From NCBI GenBank assembly GCA_019155185.1, contig CM032797.1, positions 1,115,247-1,179,246 of the forward strand: a DNA stretch of 64,000 bases. Direction: 5' to 3'. The position numbers and the translations under genes were made by a program. Source of the DNA: Beaufortia kweichowensis (taxonomy: Eukaryota > Chordata > Actinopteri > Cypriniformes > Gastromyzontidae). Each line of letters opens with the position of its first letter. Position 1 is the first letter of the stretch. Shown piece after piece: positions 23,840 to 34,778 of the stretch. A model generated the notes under the pieces. That model was not told the DNA's origin. It ran no database searches and saw nothing but the letters and a program-made list of their open reading frames with translations.

Positions 23840-24131
23840 TTAAAGGGATAGTTCACCCAAAAATAAAAAATGATGTCATCATTTTTTCACCCTTATGTCA
23901 TTCAAACCCTGTATATGATTCTTTCTTTTGTGGAACACAAAACGCAGGTTACCGGCACCCATTGACTTCCATTGAACCTTGTGTCCATACTATAAAAGGG
24001 AGTGGGTGCCAGTAACCAGCATTTTGCGAAATATCTTCTGTGTTGTGCTGAAGCAAGAAAGTCAAGGTTTGACATGACACGAGGCTGAGGAAATAATAAA
24101 ATCATTTTTCTTTTTGGGTGAATCTCTTTAA
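23840..24131. mobile_element. TTAA-type MITE ('ttaaagggatagttcaccc' family)
   Basis: The left end 'ttaaagggatagttcaccca' and right end 'tttttgggtgaatctcttta' form an inverted repeat, with the interior running through 'cattgacttccattgaa'. This ~290-bp non-autonomous element is very common in cypriniform genomes by my knowledge, and it is one reason for the taxonomic guess. Confidence 0.85.
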
Positions 24132-25714
24132 GTTGAGTTAATAAAATACTACTTTTGACTACATTCATGAAATGTCGGCTAAATGGACGTCTATGAGAGT
24201 GTCAGAACTCGAACAGAAATATACTGTATATAATAAACATTTGTAGCAGCAGAGATTCAGTACAGCCATGTGCAATAGTTGCAGAAAGGATTTGGTGATG
24301 TTCATTCTGTAAGTTTCTTACTGTAAATATATCAAAACTTTTATTTTTGTGAGTGGATGCAGTGCTGAGGAAGTTTGGGCCAGGTAGTATCATTCGTTTT
24401 TGTTGTTGCCGTCGTTGTAACTGTGTATAGCCTATGTAATATTCTACAGTAGTATAATTAACTAATATGTCTATACAGTTTTATTTACTATATTTCGTAT
24501 TTGTATATTTGTTACTATATTTGTTTTTGCCTACATTATTCCACAATTTATACTACATGCTATTTACTATTGCCTCCTATATTGTATTTGTATTACATTT
24601 GTATGTGTATTTAGACAAACGCATACACATATAAAATATTTGTGCAATAAAAATATAGAAATCAGATTTGCAGTTTTTAATTAGTATTTGCTGATTTTGT
24701 TTCATTTTCCCAATGCTGATAAATACAGTACTTTAATTGTGCTTATAATAATACCGTTATCTTTTTTTTAAAGGGGACGAGCTGCGTTCTGACGTGAAAC
24801 AACAGAAAACTTTAAAGTAGTAGTTAGAAAACGCCATTTTCACGATGAGATGACTTTTTAATTTATTATTTACTTATTTAATTTCTTGTACATTAAATTA
24901 CATTAGTGATGCCTCCGCAAACCAACATCATGATTCCTTATGAAAAATAATATTTTCCATGTCTTAACTATTGAATTTGAAGCAACTGTAGACTAAACAG
25001 TTATGTACTCCACACAAGTGTTTTGTATTATTTTTTATTAAACGTTTATATTCTATTTGATTATAAACAGTTACACAGTTAGGATAATCAGAGCACACTC
25101 CCTGAATCAAATTTTTTAAAGCATCAAGAAGCAGTGTTTTATATCATAGTAGTTTATATTACTTATTTAGTTCTAAATCTACATTAAAAATAAAGTTTAA
25201 AATGAGCCCTTATTTGCTACCGCAGCTGCGTGACGCATCAAGTACTCTGCTGTTCTATTTGCCATATAACCGAAAGTATTTCGTATAACGTTGCACATAC
25301 AGTAATAGTATATCACTGATGCTGTAGGTTGTGAGATGAAGCTTTTTTAATCTCTTGTGCTTTTATTTTGTTCATGGTGCATGGTGTAGCCTACTGTAAT
25401 CTATATACGTGACAAATGTATTGCTAATCTTGGACTTCACTTACACTTACACAGGACATTGTCATTTTGGGTGACCTATTTAATGAAAACATTTACAATT
25501 CATTTTTTTTTAAATGATACCAGTCTGCCGTAATGTCTAGAAAATTATAAAATTAAAACGTGTTTGAGAAAGCATTATATGGAAATGTATGATGGGCTAG
25601 AACATTTGCCTATGTTAACCCTTAATATTTATTTACATGTCAGAAGAGTATCCAGTCAAACAGAAATATCTTTAGGTGGAACTGCTTCATTCTGCATGGC
25701 ATACTATTGTAAAG
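24132..25714. other. Intergenic DNA, no gene seen
   Basis: AT-rich sequence without protein-like frames. It may include the promoter of zinc-finger locus 3, but no clear promoter elements can be named. Confidence 0.3.
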
Positions 25715-26496
25715 ATGAAGGTTGTTGAAGAGGAGCATGATGAAGACCAGAGTGAACCGGAACCATGCAGAGTAAAGAATGAAGATGCTGATAAACAAAG
25801 AGCTTTGTGTCCATTCACTTTCATTGCACAATGCACACTTCAACTGTATTTTGACAACGTTTTATTTATTTGCAGACATGGTGAAGGTCAAGGAGGACAG
25901 CAAAGACATGAATCGAGTAGTGAGGAACCATCAGTATCAGAAACCCCAAAATTCTTTAAATGGAGAAAGTTGCCCACAGACTAAAAATGTCAACCAAGAA
26001 CAAACTAAGAGAACAGAAGCCAGGCCTTTCAAGTGCCTTCAGTGTGAAAAGACGTTTAAACGGGCAACAGATGTCAAAGGTCATATGCGTTATCACTCCG
26101 GTGAAAGCCCGTTTAGCTGTAATCAGTCTGGGAGAACATTTATTTTGGCATCTGTCAGTTCACACTCACATTTAAAGATCATGAGAATATACATAGTGGT
26201 CGAAGAGCTCATGTGTGCTCAGAGTGTGGATTATCACAGCCAATGCATTAAAAATGCACCAAAGAACTCATACTGGCGAAAAACCGTACAAGTGTTCACA
26301 CTGCGGAAGGAGTTTCAGTCATTCGGGAGCCCTGAAAAGACATGAGAGAATTCATACTGGAGAGAAGCCGTATCACTGTCCTCTGTGTGACAGGAGATTC
26401 ACTCAGTCAAGTAATCAAATCACATTGATCAACGTTTATACCTTCAATTGCAATGTAAACCAAAAACATGTCAAATTCGAAAACAAAAAAGACTAA
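25715..26496 (+). pseudogene. C2H2 zinc-finger pseudogene 3
   Basis: The ATG at 25715 opens an acidic leader (MKVVEEEHDEDQSEPEPCRV), typical of the first coding exon of teleost multi-finger genes. The usual donor after 'DKQR' is degraded (aga|gctttg). The next exon begins after 'ttatttgcag' at 25875 (DMVKVKEDSKDM). Finger 1 (CLQCEKTF...HMRYH) is intact. Finger 2 has lost its second cysteine (CNQSG) and runs into frameshifts. A later finger (CSHCGRSF...RHERIH) is intact but in another frame. The last finger (CPLCDRRFTQSSNQ) stops before its histidines. It cannot encode a normal array. Confidence 0.75.
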
Positions 26497-27464
26497 AATC
26501 ATAACGTGATAAGAAAAGGATAAAATAGCTTGCTCAGTCATGCTTTTACGTTTCTCATTAGACATTCTCGGTTATATGTAACTCAAACATAGAGACATTC
26601 AGAATATGAAAAATGTATGAAAATTTGTGTTGCCCTGTCCAAAAGATTACATACACCTGTCTTTTCATGACTTCCTGATCATCGCTGTATGTTTTGTAAT
26701 AGTTGTGTATAAGTCTCTCAGTTGTTCTAAATGTGAAAAGATGGATCTCAACATCATATAGTCACTCCTTGACAGAGGTCAAATATGCAGAAGATGCAGT
26801 TTAGATCAAACAAACTCTTAAACAAGTATCACAAAACACAAAAACTCTCATTGGTTGTTTAGTTACTTATAAAGAATTAGGTGTATGTAAACTTTTAAAA
26901 TGGGTTATTTTTAGAAATTATTCTGTAAACATATCTTACATGAAATTACTTGTTCAGGACAGTACTCAGTACTCAATAATCATTTGATGACATCACCTAC
27001 AACAGTCATATAACTCCATGGTCACAGAATTTGGTGTTGCACTGGAATTTATTTATTTTTTAACATTCCCATATACCCTTAGACATATTAGTGACATAAC
27101 AGTGCCCAAACAAAAATGAACTTATATATATATATATATAGTATATCAAAAATGGCTCATCTTATTGGAAATGCAAACATGGTTTGTAGGAATCTTTTAT
27201 GCCTTTCGTGCAGCTATATGTAAACACATTATTCATATTACAAACCCAAGAATCATCTATCCATTTGTATCTAAACAAAATATAATACTCATTTTGTGAC
27301 AGTAAAGGATATTCGGTGTCATTCTTTTAGTATAAAGAGTGCTATGTGATGAATTTCATACAGATTCAGTAAATTGTATGAGCAGGCCAAGCAGACACAC
27401 TACTGACTGTCCGGCCCTACCCTCCAAGCATAAACATCTGCTAAGAACAGATCATTGTTGTGAA
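26497..27464. other. Intergenic / ripk1 3' UTR region
   Basis: No protein-like frame. A (TA)n run lies at 27122-27141. On the minus strand, AATAAA occurs within 27048-27057, about 410 nt beyond the ripk1 stop, and is a candidate poly(A) signal for that gene. Confidence 0.4.
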
Positions 27465-30400
27465 TTATGAAACACCCAACAGCTGCAGAAGAACACCAGA
27501 TTTGGTGTATCCCTCCAATGCACGGCACAGTTTACCCAAAGTGAAGCCCATGAGTCCCTCCCTCATCTTCCAGCACTCCAACATCTGATGCACCTTTTCA
27601 GCCAGGCCATCACGGTCATAGTCGTGCTCGATGGTCTCCACATCTATTTCAGTCAAACCCAGTTTACGAGCAACTCGTTTCCAGGTACTCCCAACGTTCT
27701 GACGTACAATCTCTAGGTGAAAGTCGTTTATTGTGTGGTCCTCTGGTTAAAACATAATGAAATAAGAAAGGTTCATCAGACAGGACGAAAGAGATTTATC
27801 TTCAATGTTAGAGTTTTTATCTCACACCATACGGTATATTTGTCAACTACCATCTACATAATTTAGCATTAAGTTTTATTAAAATAAATTAATAGTATTA
27901 AGGATTAAAATAAATGAAAAACTCATGCTGGCCTGGTGTGATTACCCCCAAAAAAAGTGCATTATTTTATGGGCACAGGTACATCCAGTTAAAGACTGGT
28001 ATCATAATATGGCATGACTGTATTTTACTATTACTATTTCAGCGTAAGATGTAGAGAATAGAACTGTATTGTGTAGAGTCCACAAAGCAATAGTACCAAA
28101 CAGATATTCTTCATAATTGACTAGCGTATGTAAATTTTACCATATTTCAGAAGGAGCTCATTGTATCTGTCTCTAAAGGAGGATCCAGTGGATAATGAAC
28201 TGTAAGAGCTGTTTTCAGAGGCATGTAAATTCATTGTGTTGTAACTTCCAATCTGAATCGCCCGAGCATTTGAGATAACCACTGTTGAAAAGGTAAACAA
28301 AGTTGGAGACATGCAGGTAATTATGCAAAGCAGAAATGAAGTATCAAACCCAATTTATACATTATACTACATTAACTCCAGAAAATCCCATTAGGCATTT
28401 TACCAGTATCATTTTAGACTGGAACATTTCAATTTTGTCAGAATTGGCAGAATCAAGCAATGAAGATTTTTACGTCCTAATAGAAAATGTGACGCTGCCT
28501 TCATTTGCTGGTTACTCACATCTGAATTATAACACAAAATGAGTAGATCCTAACACATGAATATATATAAAACACAAAAAGTTGCGTTTACTCTCTACTG
28601 TCAACATATTTCTTTTACATTTTTACTTCTTTTTCATTACATATAATTCACAAGCTCACAGCCTACACAACTATAGGAAGGCCAGCTCCAGTCATCTGTT
28701 ATGTCTTGGTAACCCTGCATTTTAAGTTATAAATTTACAGAAGTACTTTTTGTTAGGCCAAAACAAAGGCTTTTTGTGTATAGTATGATTTAACTTTTTT
28801 CCTCTGTTTTGTGTGTCAGTTGTTCACCTGTATAAAGCTAAACATCTTCTAATAGGCTTTATAACAGCAGGGTCCAATGACAACATGCCCCTCAAAAATG
28901 TGCGTTTAAACATGTGTGTTTTTCGCATGTGCAAAATCATTATGCAAAAATGATCTCTAAAAATAAACCCTGGCTAAACATGTTAAAAGAGTGCCAAACA
29001 ACAGCTATGATTATCTGCGGTATAGCACAGCCTCACCATTTTGCTTAAATATGCTCCACAAATAATACGCACATCAAAACAAGGCTGCTGCCATTATAAT
29101 GAAGGAAGTGCAGACATAGTTTATAAAAAGATACTGATTCTGATTCAGCTCTAGGTTTATGATTAATAAAGTACAAGACAGAGATACAGTACCTGTACCT
29201 GTACCTGAATCTGATGGGGGACATATGACAGGTGCACTATGACGCAAGTGAGGATTTGAATCCAGCATGAGTGGTTCTATTCCATAGTTTCCACCTTCAG
29301 GACAGGACTTCATACGATCATACAGTGAATGCTGATGTTGTGGCCTGTCACACTCAGAATAGGGCACTGACATGTGATCTGCAGATTCTGGCATGTAAAA
29401 GCCATCAAATGAACTCGCAGCAGCCGCGGGCCTCAAACGGGCTTCTTCCTCTGGGGAGAGCTTAGTCCAAGACTTTACAGAAGACATCTGAGAAGAAACA
29501 TCTCCAGGCGACCTGCTACTGGCTGCTTGCTGCGGGAGTTGATTGTTACCGCTGTGGGGCACGGATTCCAGTTCATCTATACGACTGCCATATTTGTGAT
29601 AGTTGTACTCTTTTGCCAGCTTTTGCTCTAAGTTGGAAGAGCTCGGAGGTGCCGCATCAATCTCCAGTAGAGACTCTCCAGGGGGCATGAAGCTGAGGTC
29701 TTCGATGCTGGCCTCCACTGGACCGATATCAGAACTTTTTAAGGAAGCTGGGGAGTCTCTTAAGAGTGTCAGAGGGTCCGCTGATGCATGAAACATCAAT
29801 ATGCGTCATGTTATTTGAGAACTGCGACCATCATTGCAAAAAACATTTTCATGTATCAGATTCAGTGTGAGAAATGAAATAAACTCTAACATAAAACTTC
29901 AACTAACTTTTCTTCCAAAAAAGTTGATCAAAGTTGTGACGGAAACATTACGTGTAATTTATGCATGCTATGATTTTGATTTGTTAATTTCTCATTAGCT
30001 ATTGGTGAATTAGTTACTATCAAGTGTCTCACTATACGTCTTGTTGATGTCAGAAACGTTTGTAAACAGTGCACAGCTCAAAATATACTGTACTAAGACA
30101 TTTACATACCTTCAGGAGTTTGTAGTTCTGAAGTTGTGAGGAATTTCAATTTCTCTACAAGCTCTTCTGGACCCTTATACAAGCTCTGTGAAAACAAACA
30201 GTAATGTAATTGTCATGTATTTCACTCAAAAGACCATATCTCTCAACCAAAGGCAAAAAAACCTGACATGTATATGTCATTAATAGGTAACCTGTGACAT
30301 TCACTCACCATCAAATTATGCAAATCTTCTTCGACACTTGCCTCCAGCTTATTTTGGTAAAAAGGTAAGAATTCCAAATAGTTCTCTGCAAATGAACAAT

Positions 30401-33400
30401 CAAATTCAGTAGCAGAACCTAAAAATCCAAAAACGGCTTTTACTGAAACAGAGCTGCCCGAATGACTCTCATATCAAGATGAACATAAATGCCTAATAAT
30501 CCTTTTGACCTAATCACTCATTTTTTGTGCAAAAACATTTCCTAACATAAGACGACCTATTTTTTTGCTCTTTAAAAGCAACAAATGTAAGTAAAAGTGT
30601 GCTTTTGTAAGCAAATAAAATGCCCACTGCACTGTAACTCGATATGAAGCTGCAGCACAACGCATTGTTTAAACTTATTAAATGTCTAATGACAATCGAA
30701 CAATCTAAGACCACACTAATCACAACTCAAACACCTTTACGTAACAGCTTTGAATATATTACTATTAGAGGTTTGTTTGTCTTCTTGTGGCAACACATAT
30801 TTATATTTACATTTATGCATTTGGCAGACAAAAGCGTATCCAAAGCGACTCACAGGTATAGGCCTACGTATTATCAGAATGTGTGCTCCGCATTAATCTA
30901 GCAATGTTCACATAAATGCGGTATTATGGAAAATTCTTCAAATGAGACATTAAAATAAATATATTAATAATAAATATAAATAAATATATATTTAATATAA
31001 GTCGCTTTGGATAAAAGCGTCAGCTAAATGCCTAAATGTAAATATACTGGATCTGTATAAAACTGTTTTTCACCGCACTATTTGTTAGTTCAGGCAAAGG
31101 CAAAAACAGCGAAATATTTACATGCTGTACACTGATGAGAAGCACTCTTCACAAATCAAATACGTTATTCTCTGTATGAACGGACACTGTAATGTGCAGT
31201 TATGAATTACATAGAGAAGGTTTAACATAGAAATGACAACACACCTCTGGTTTCTAAGCCAGTGGAGACATAAACAAATGTGGGGCACATTCTCTTTATA
31301 AATTAATTAACTAATCCACTACGTCTTCAGCGGCTCAGATGTCAGGAGTAAACGAAGACTTTTCTGTTTAGTCTTACGTCCAACAACCTGAAATGGGGAA
31401 ACTATAACACAAGAAGTATCTCTCATTGGCTCTGTGTAGCGGCTGAAGCCGTGTGACGACACGCAGCCTCATCAGCGACATCATAATGTTGAGGTTTTAT
31501 AAGGATTAGAAGAAAACAGATTTTTATCAGAATAGGGTTGTAGACACATTGCTGACACACAAAAAAACAAAATGCAGTTTGATGGTCAGTAAGGAATTTA
31601 TAGTCATTTGTTTAGGAAGTTTACTTTTGCCATCAACAGGAGTGGCAAAAACATCCAGAATAAATCGTCAGTGCTCCCAGCACTATAAACTCACCTTTAA
31701 ATGTGGGGCGGCAATGAGGGTCCTTATGCCAGCATGCTTTCATAAGGTCAATCATTTCTGGAGGCGTGTCTCGGGATTTGTGCTTCACTGGGCCGTTCCC
31801 CCTGACACACACAGTGGCAGATGTGCTCTTCATTTCTGGCATCTAGAGTGTAAGAAACACAATTTACAAACATGCGAGTTGTTATAATTTCACATTTTAA
31901 ATGTTAAACTACAGGCATTTGACAAAATTAAAGACGATCACTTACTTTCGAATGGCTCAAGACCTGTGAGGATGACCCAAACTACAATGGCAAAACTGTA
32001 GACGTCAGATTTTTCAGTGGAGCGGGTGTGGATACTTTCTAGGTGTTCTGGGGCCATGTAACACAAAGTGCCAGCTGCGCTCACATAAGACTTCTTGCCT
32101 AAACGACTTTTTCGCCGAGATTCTTCTTTTGTAAGTTTGCTCCATGCTTCAGATGTGGCTAGGCCGAGGTCTGCTATCTGACTCGGGGGGAAAAAAAGAA
32201 GACTAAAGATTTGAATAAGACTTAACTCTTCATTTAACTAGCAATTGAGCCCATTATAAACCATATTACTTTATGTTAAGCACTAAAGGAAAGACCTGAA
32301 AACAAAGTTTATCCTCCAATTATGCATTTTGTGCATGACTTTCATTCTTCCATGAATAACAAATGGCCGAATGTTACGGCCCTTAGTATTCATTCATTTC
32401 CATTGAATCTTTATCCAACCATTAAAAGTGGATGGAGAGCAGCAACCTCTGTAACAAACATCTTTCGTGATCCATGGATGAATGAAAGTTTAAATAAAAT
32501 TATAAAAATAATTATTGAAAATTATTCAATTTAAATGTGATTTATTTGCATTTAAAAATAAGGTTTATACTTTTATATGGAAATGCTTGTCCACCAGGAT
32601 GTTCTCTGGTTTCAGGTCTTTGTGAATAACTTGGTTCTCCATGAGATAAACCATTCCCTCCAAGATTTCCACAACGATTCGTCCTTTCACGGATAACGGA
32701 ACAGTCACCTAGAAGAAGATATTAATACAGTTTAGCTAGCAATAAACAATGTGCATTAAAGACACCTTATCTATACATATCACCTGCACCAACTTTTTGT
32801 GGGTCAGGTCTGGGCCAGGTCTACACTTTAAACACGCAGAACAAAAGTAAGTCTGCTCTTACTGTCTCAAGCATGTTTAGCAGATTGCCTTTAGGAATCA
32901 GCTCCATGACTAAAGAGTAGTCGCCATCTTCCAGAATAATGCCCAGCAGCTTGACCACTCGCTGATGGTTTAACCTGCTCATTAGGCTGCCCTCATGTAG
33001 AAGAGATCGCTTCTGTCGACTAACACACAAACAAAAAGAAACAAACCAAGCTTGCTGTAACTAAAAATCGCTGTTGTCGTTCTTTATTGTGTAATGATGT
33101 ACATTAGCAAACCCTGCATTGTTGTTATCACAGCTGTGACATCTCTTAATCAAAATACAAATGTCATTCAGGGCTTTTCAACCGTTGTCCACAACAATAT
33201 TCAAAGGCATCTCATTTACAGTATCTAGCCAGAAAAATATTCTGGAGCTTGGAATAACTAAAGGGGTGTATATTTAATAAAGAAGTGACCAAAAAATGTT
33301 TAAGACTAAATCAAATTTAATTAAAAAAAAAATCTCCATTTACAAAACAAGAACCGTACCTACAACCTTTTGTGGAGTAAGACAAACCCTAATGTACTAT

Positions 33401-33806
33401 ACGTTTACCTTTAACTTAAACAATGACAATAAAATTGCTAATTGTGATATTGACTTTTATATTATACCATATGAGTAGGGTATTGTCTTTCAGTATTTAC
33501 ATATAGATTTAACTTAAACCAAATTAGGAATGTAACTGTTGCATAAACTTATGTAGTAGGACACCTTAGGAACTACTTCTCCAACACAGTTCCTCTCATG
33601 TCTGTGAGCATACAATTGTGAAATATGGATAAGCAGAAGCGTCATACTGACTCATTGCGCAGAGGACCAGTGTAGACCGTCTTCAGCACCACGTGACCCA
33701 GTGTTTTGTGATAACACAGGTAAACTTCTCCGAAGCCTCCATAATCCAGCAGCTCTTTCCTGATCACGTCTGTAGACTTCATAAGATTCGGGCTTCCTGT
33801 AGCCAT
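27465..33806 (-). CDS. ripk1: Receptor-interacting serine/threonine kinase 1, with two frameshifts
   Basis: RIPK1 is the cytosolic kinase/scaffold of TNF-receptor and TLR signalling (NF-kB, apoptosis, necroptosis). Coding exons in transcript order: 33806-33652, 33019-32863, 32708-32571, 32177-31946, 31842-31695, 30385-30309, 30185-30110, 29780-29205, 28281-28141, 27743-27465. The kinase domain has the G-loop GGFGEV, Lys42 in VVLKTV, the RIPK1-type HKD triad (VIHKDLKPEN) and IADLG instead of DFG. An intermediate region is followed by the RHIM core IQIG (about residue 528) and a death domain (WKRVARKLG, EHDYDRDGL, MREGLMG) ending at TAA 27465-27467. The ten exons sum to 1979 nt, two more than a multiple of three. 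One extra base lies near 31773-31777 in exon 5 (ggg/ccc run). Another lies in exon 10 around 27719-27724 (tttt run). Without them the length would be 658 aa, close to the family norm. As written, translation ends after about 258 residues in the kinase C-lobe. All splice sites look normal. Confidence 0.9.
30804..31045. mobile_element. Inverted-repeat element in ripk1 intron
   Basis: The left end 'tatttacatttatgcatttg' followed by 'gcagacaaaagcgtatccaa' is mirrored by the right end 'ttggataaaagcgtcagcta' followed by 'aatgcctaaatgtaaata'. The arms are about 45 bp. Fragments of the same end occur at 4205-4250, 39320-39355 and 45967-46010. The same tail also ends the LINE fragment at 12257, so this family and the LINE share 3' sequence. 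Confidence 0.65.
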
Positions 33807-33815
33807 GCTGTCTCT
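33652..33815 (-). other. First coding exon of ripk1 with start context
   Basis: The acceptor on the minus strand (acatttaagcag) ends at 33816. Nine untranslated bases precede ATG 33806-33804. This start gives MATGSPNLMKSTDVIR directly before the kinase G-loop, matching the short N-terminus usual for RIPK1. The longer upstream open frame on this strand crosses the acceptor and is intronic. Confidence 0.7.
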
Positions 33816-34180
33816 CTGCTTAAATGTGAATGCCCTAATAAAATCAATAGATTTGATCAATGGCCGCGTTAACTGGAGTATAGCGGAAGTCGGGAACATT
33901 GTGCGGAATTCACTTAATAAATACATAGTAAAAAGTTTAGACCAACACAAAACATGTGTCCTTTATGACACATCTGTAACTTTTACTGTAAAACTTTCAG
34001 GTTGTATTACTTTAGCGAAACTTTTCACTACATTATCAGTTAATTGTATTCGCACATTATATGTAAAGAGCAACTTGCTCTCTTTCTTTGTTGACCTCAA
34101 CAACAAAAAAACCCTTCCGCCTCCTGTCGAGATTCGTTAAAAGTAATCAGAAGAACAATGTAAGTTAACACAACACCTAC

Positions 34181-34270
34181 CGTGTGTTTGTATCATAACG
34201 CCTCGATTCACTTCTCTCTTTCCGGGATTTCGATTTATCAAGTGAAAGTAAAAGAGTTAGACAAACATAA
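34181..34270 (-). other. Probable non-coding 5' exon of ripk1
   Basis: On the minus strand a good donor (cacacg|gtaggt) sits at 34181, with its intron leading to the acceptor at 33816. The upstream edge of the exon is a guess because no TSS can be read. Confidence 0.4.
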
Positions 34271-34778
34271 TCAACACCAGAGAGCAGGATTGTCCATTAC
34301 CATTTGACGGGAATTCCATCGACTGTTGCAATTCCCGGGTTAACAGTATGTCGTCAAGTAAATACACAAAATGGGAAGTAGCCATATTTATATATTTAAC
34401 AATTGGTCCCCTTGGGATCACAGATCATCCTAATCTGGTTTCCTCCCATGTAAAAATGTTAAAATTACAAATTCAAAGTGATTCGTTTATCTGTGCCTTC
34501 TAAACGTCAGGTTTGGACATAACACGCAATAAACATTTGGACTTCCTACTTACTTTATTTACAGTATCAAGTATTAACTATGTTCTGTCACGTCTGTATT
34601 ATCGTGTGCTGTCCCTTTAAGAGAAGCTCGTCAGTCGTCAGAAATGAAGACATTGGAGCTTATGGACGTACTGAGTCGAGCTGGATCAACACTTAGCGGT
34701 CAAAACTCTTCCTGTTATCCTGGTTACCAGATTTTAAAGGGATTCTTAAATTGCTAGCTTTTGAAAACGCGGGAACAC
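34271..34778. promoter_or_regulatory. Putative bidirectional promoter between ripk1 (-) and dusp22 (+)
   Basis: The two genes are divergent, with start codons 973 bp apart and the inferred ripk1 5' exon in between. The segment holds GGGAATTCC at 34309-34317, a palindromic kB-type site. 'ttcccggg' lies about 15 bp further right. A 'gtgaaagtaaaag' word in the adjoining 34240-34258 stretch resembles an incomplete IRF element. No TATA box is evident. Function is inferred from position only. Confidence 0.4.

Noticed and set aside
29271..29791. Plus-strand open frames of about 62-64 codons
   Set aside because: They are shadows of the large ripk1 intermediate-domain exon on the minus strand.
31830..31842. 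Alternative acceptor at 31835 that would put ripk1 exon 5 in frame without the frameshift
   Set aside because: It would replace the family-matching NARNEEHI stretch with unrelated residues (KMKSTSATV), so it does not explain the conserved peptide and is not a convincing rescue.
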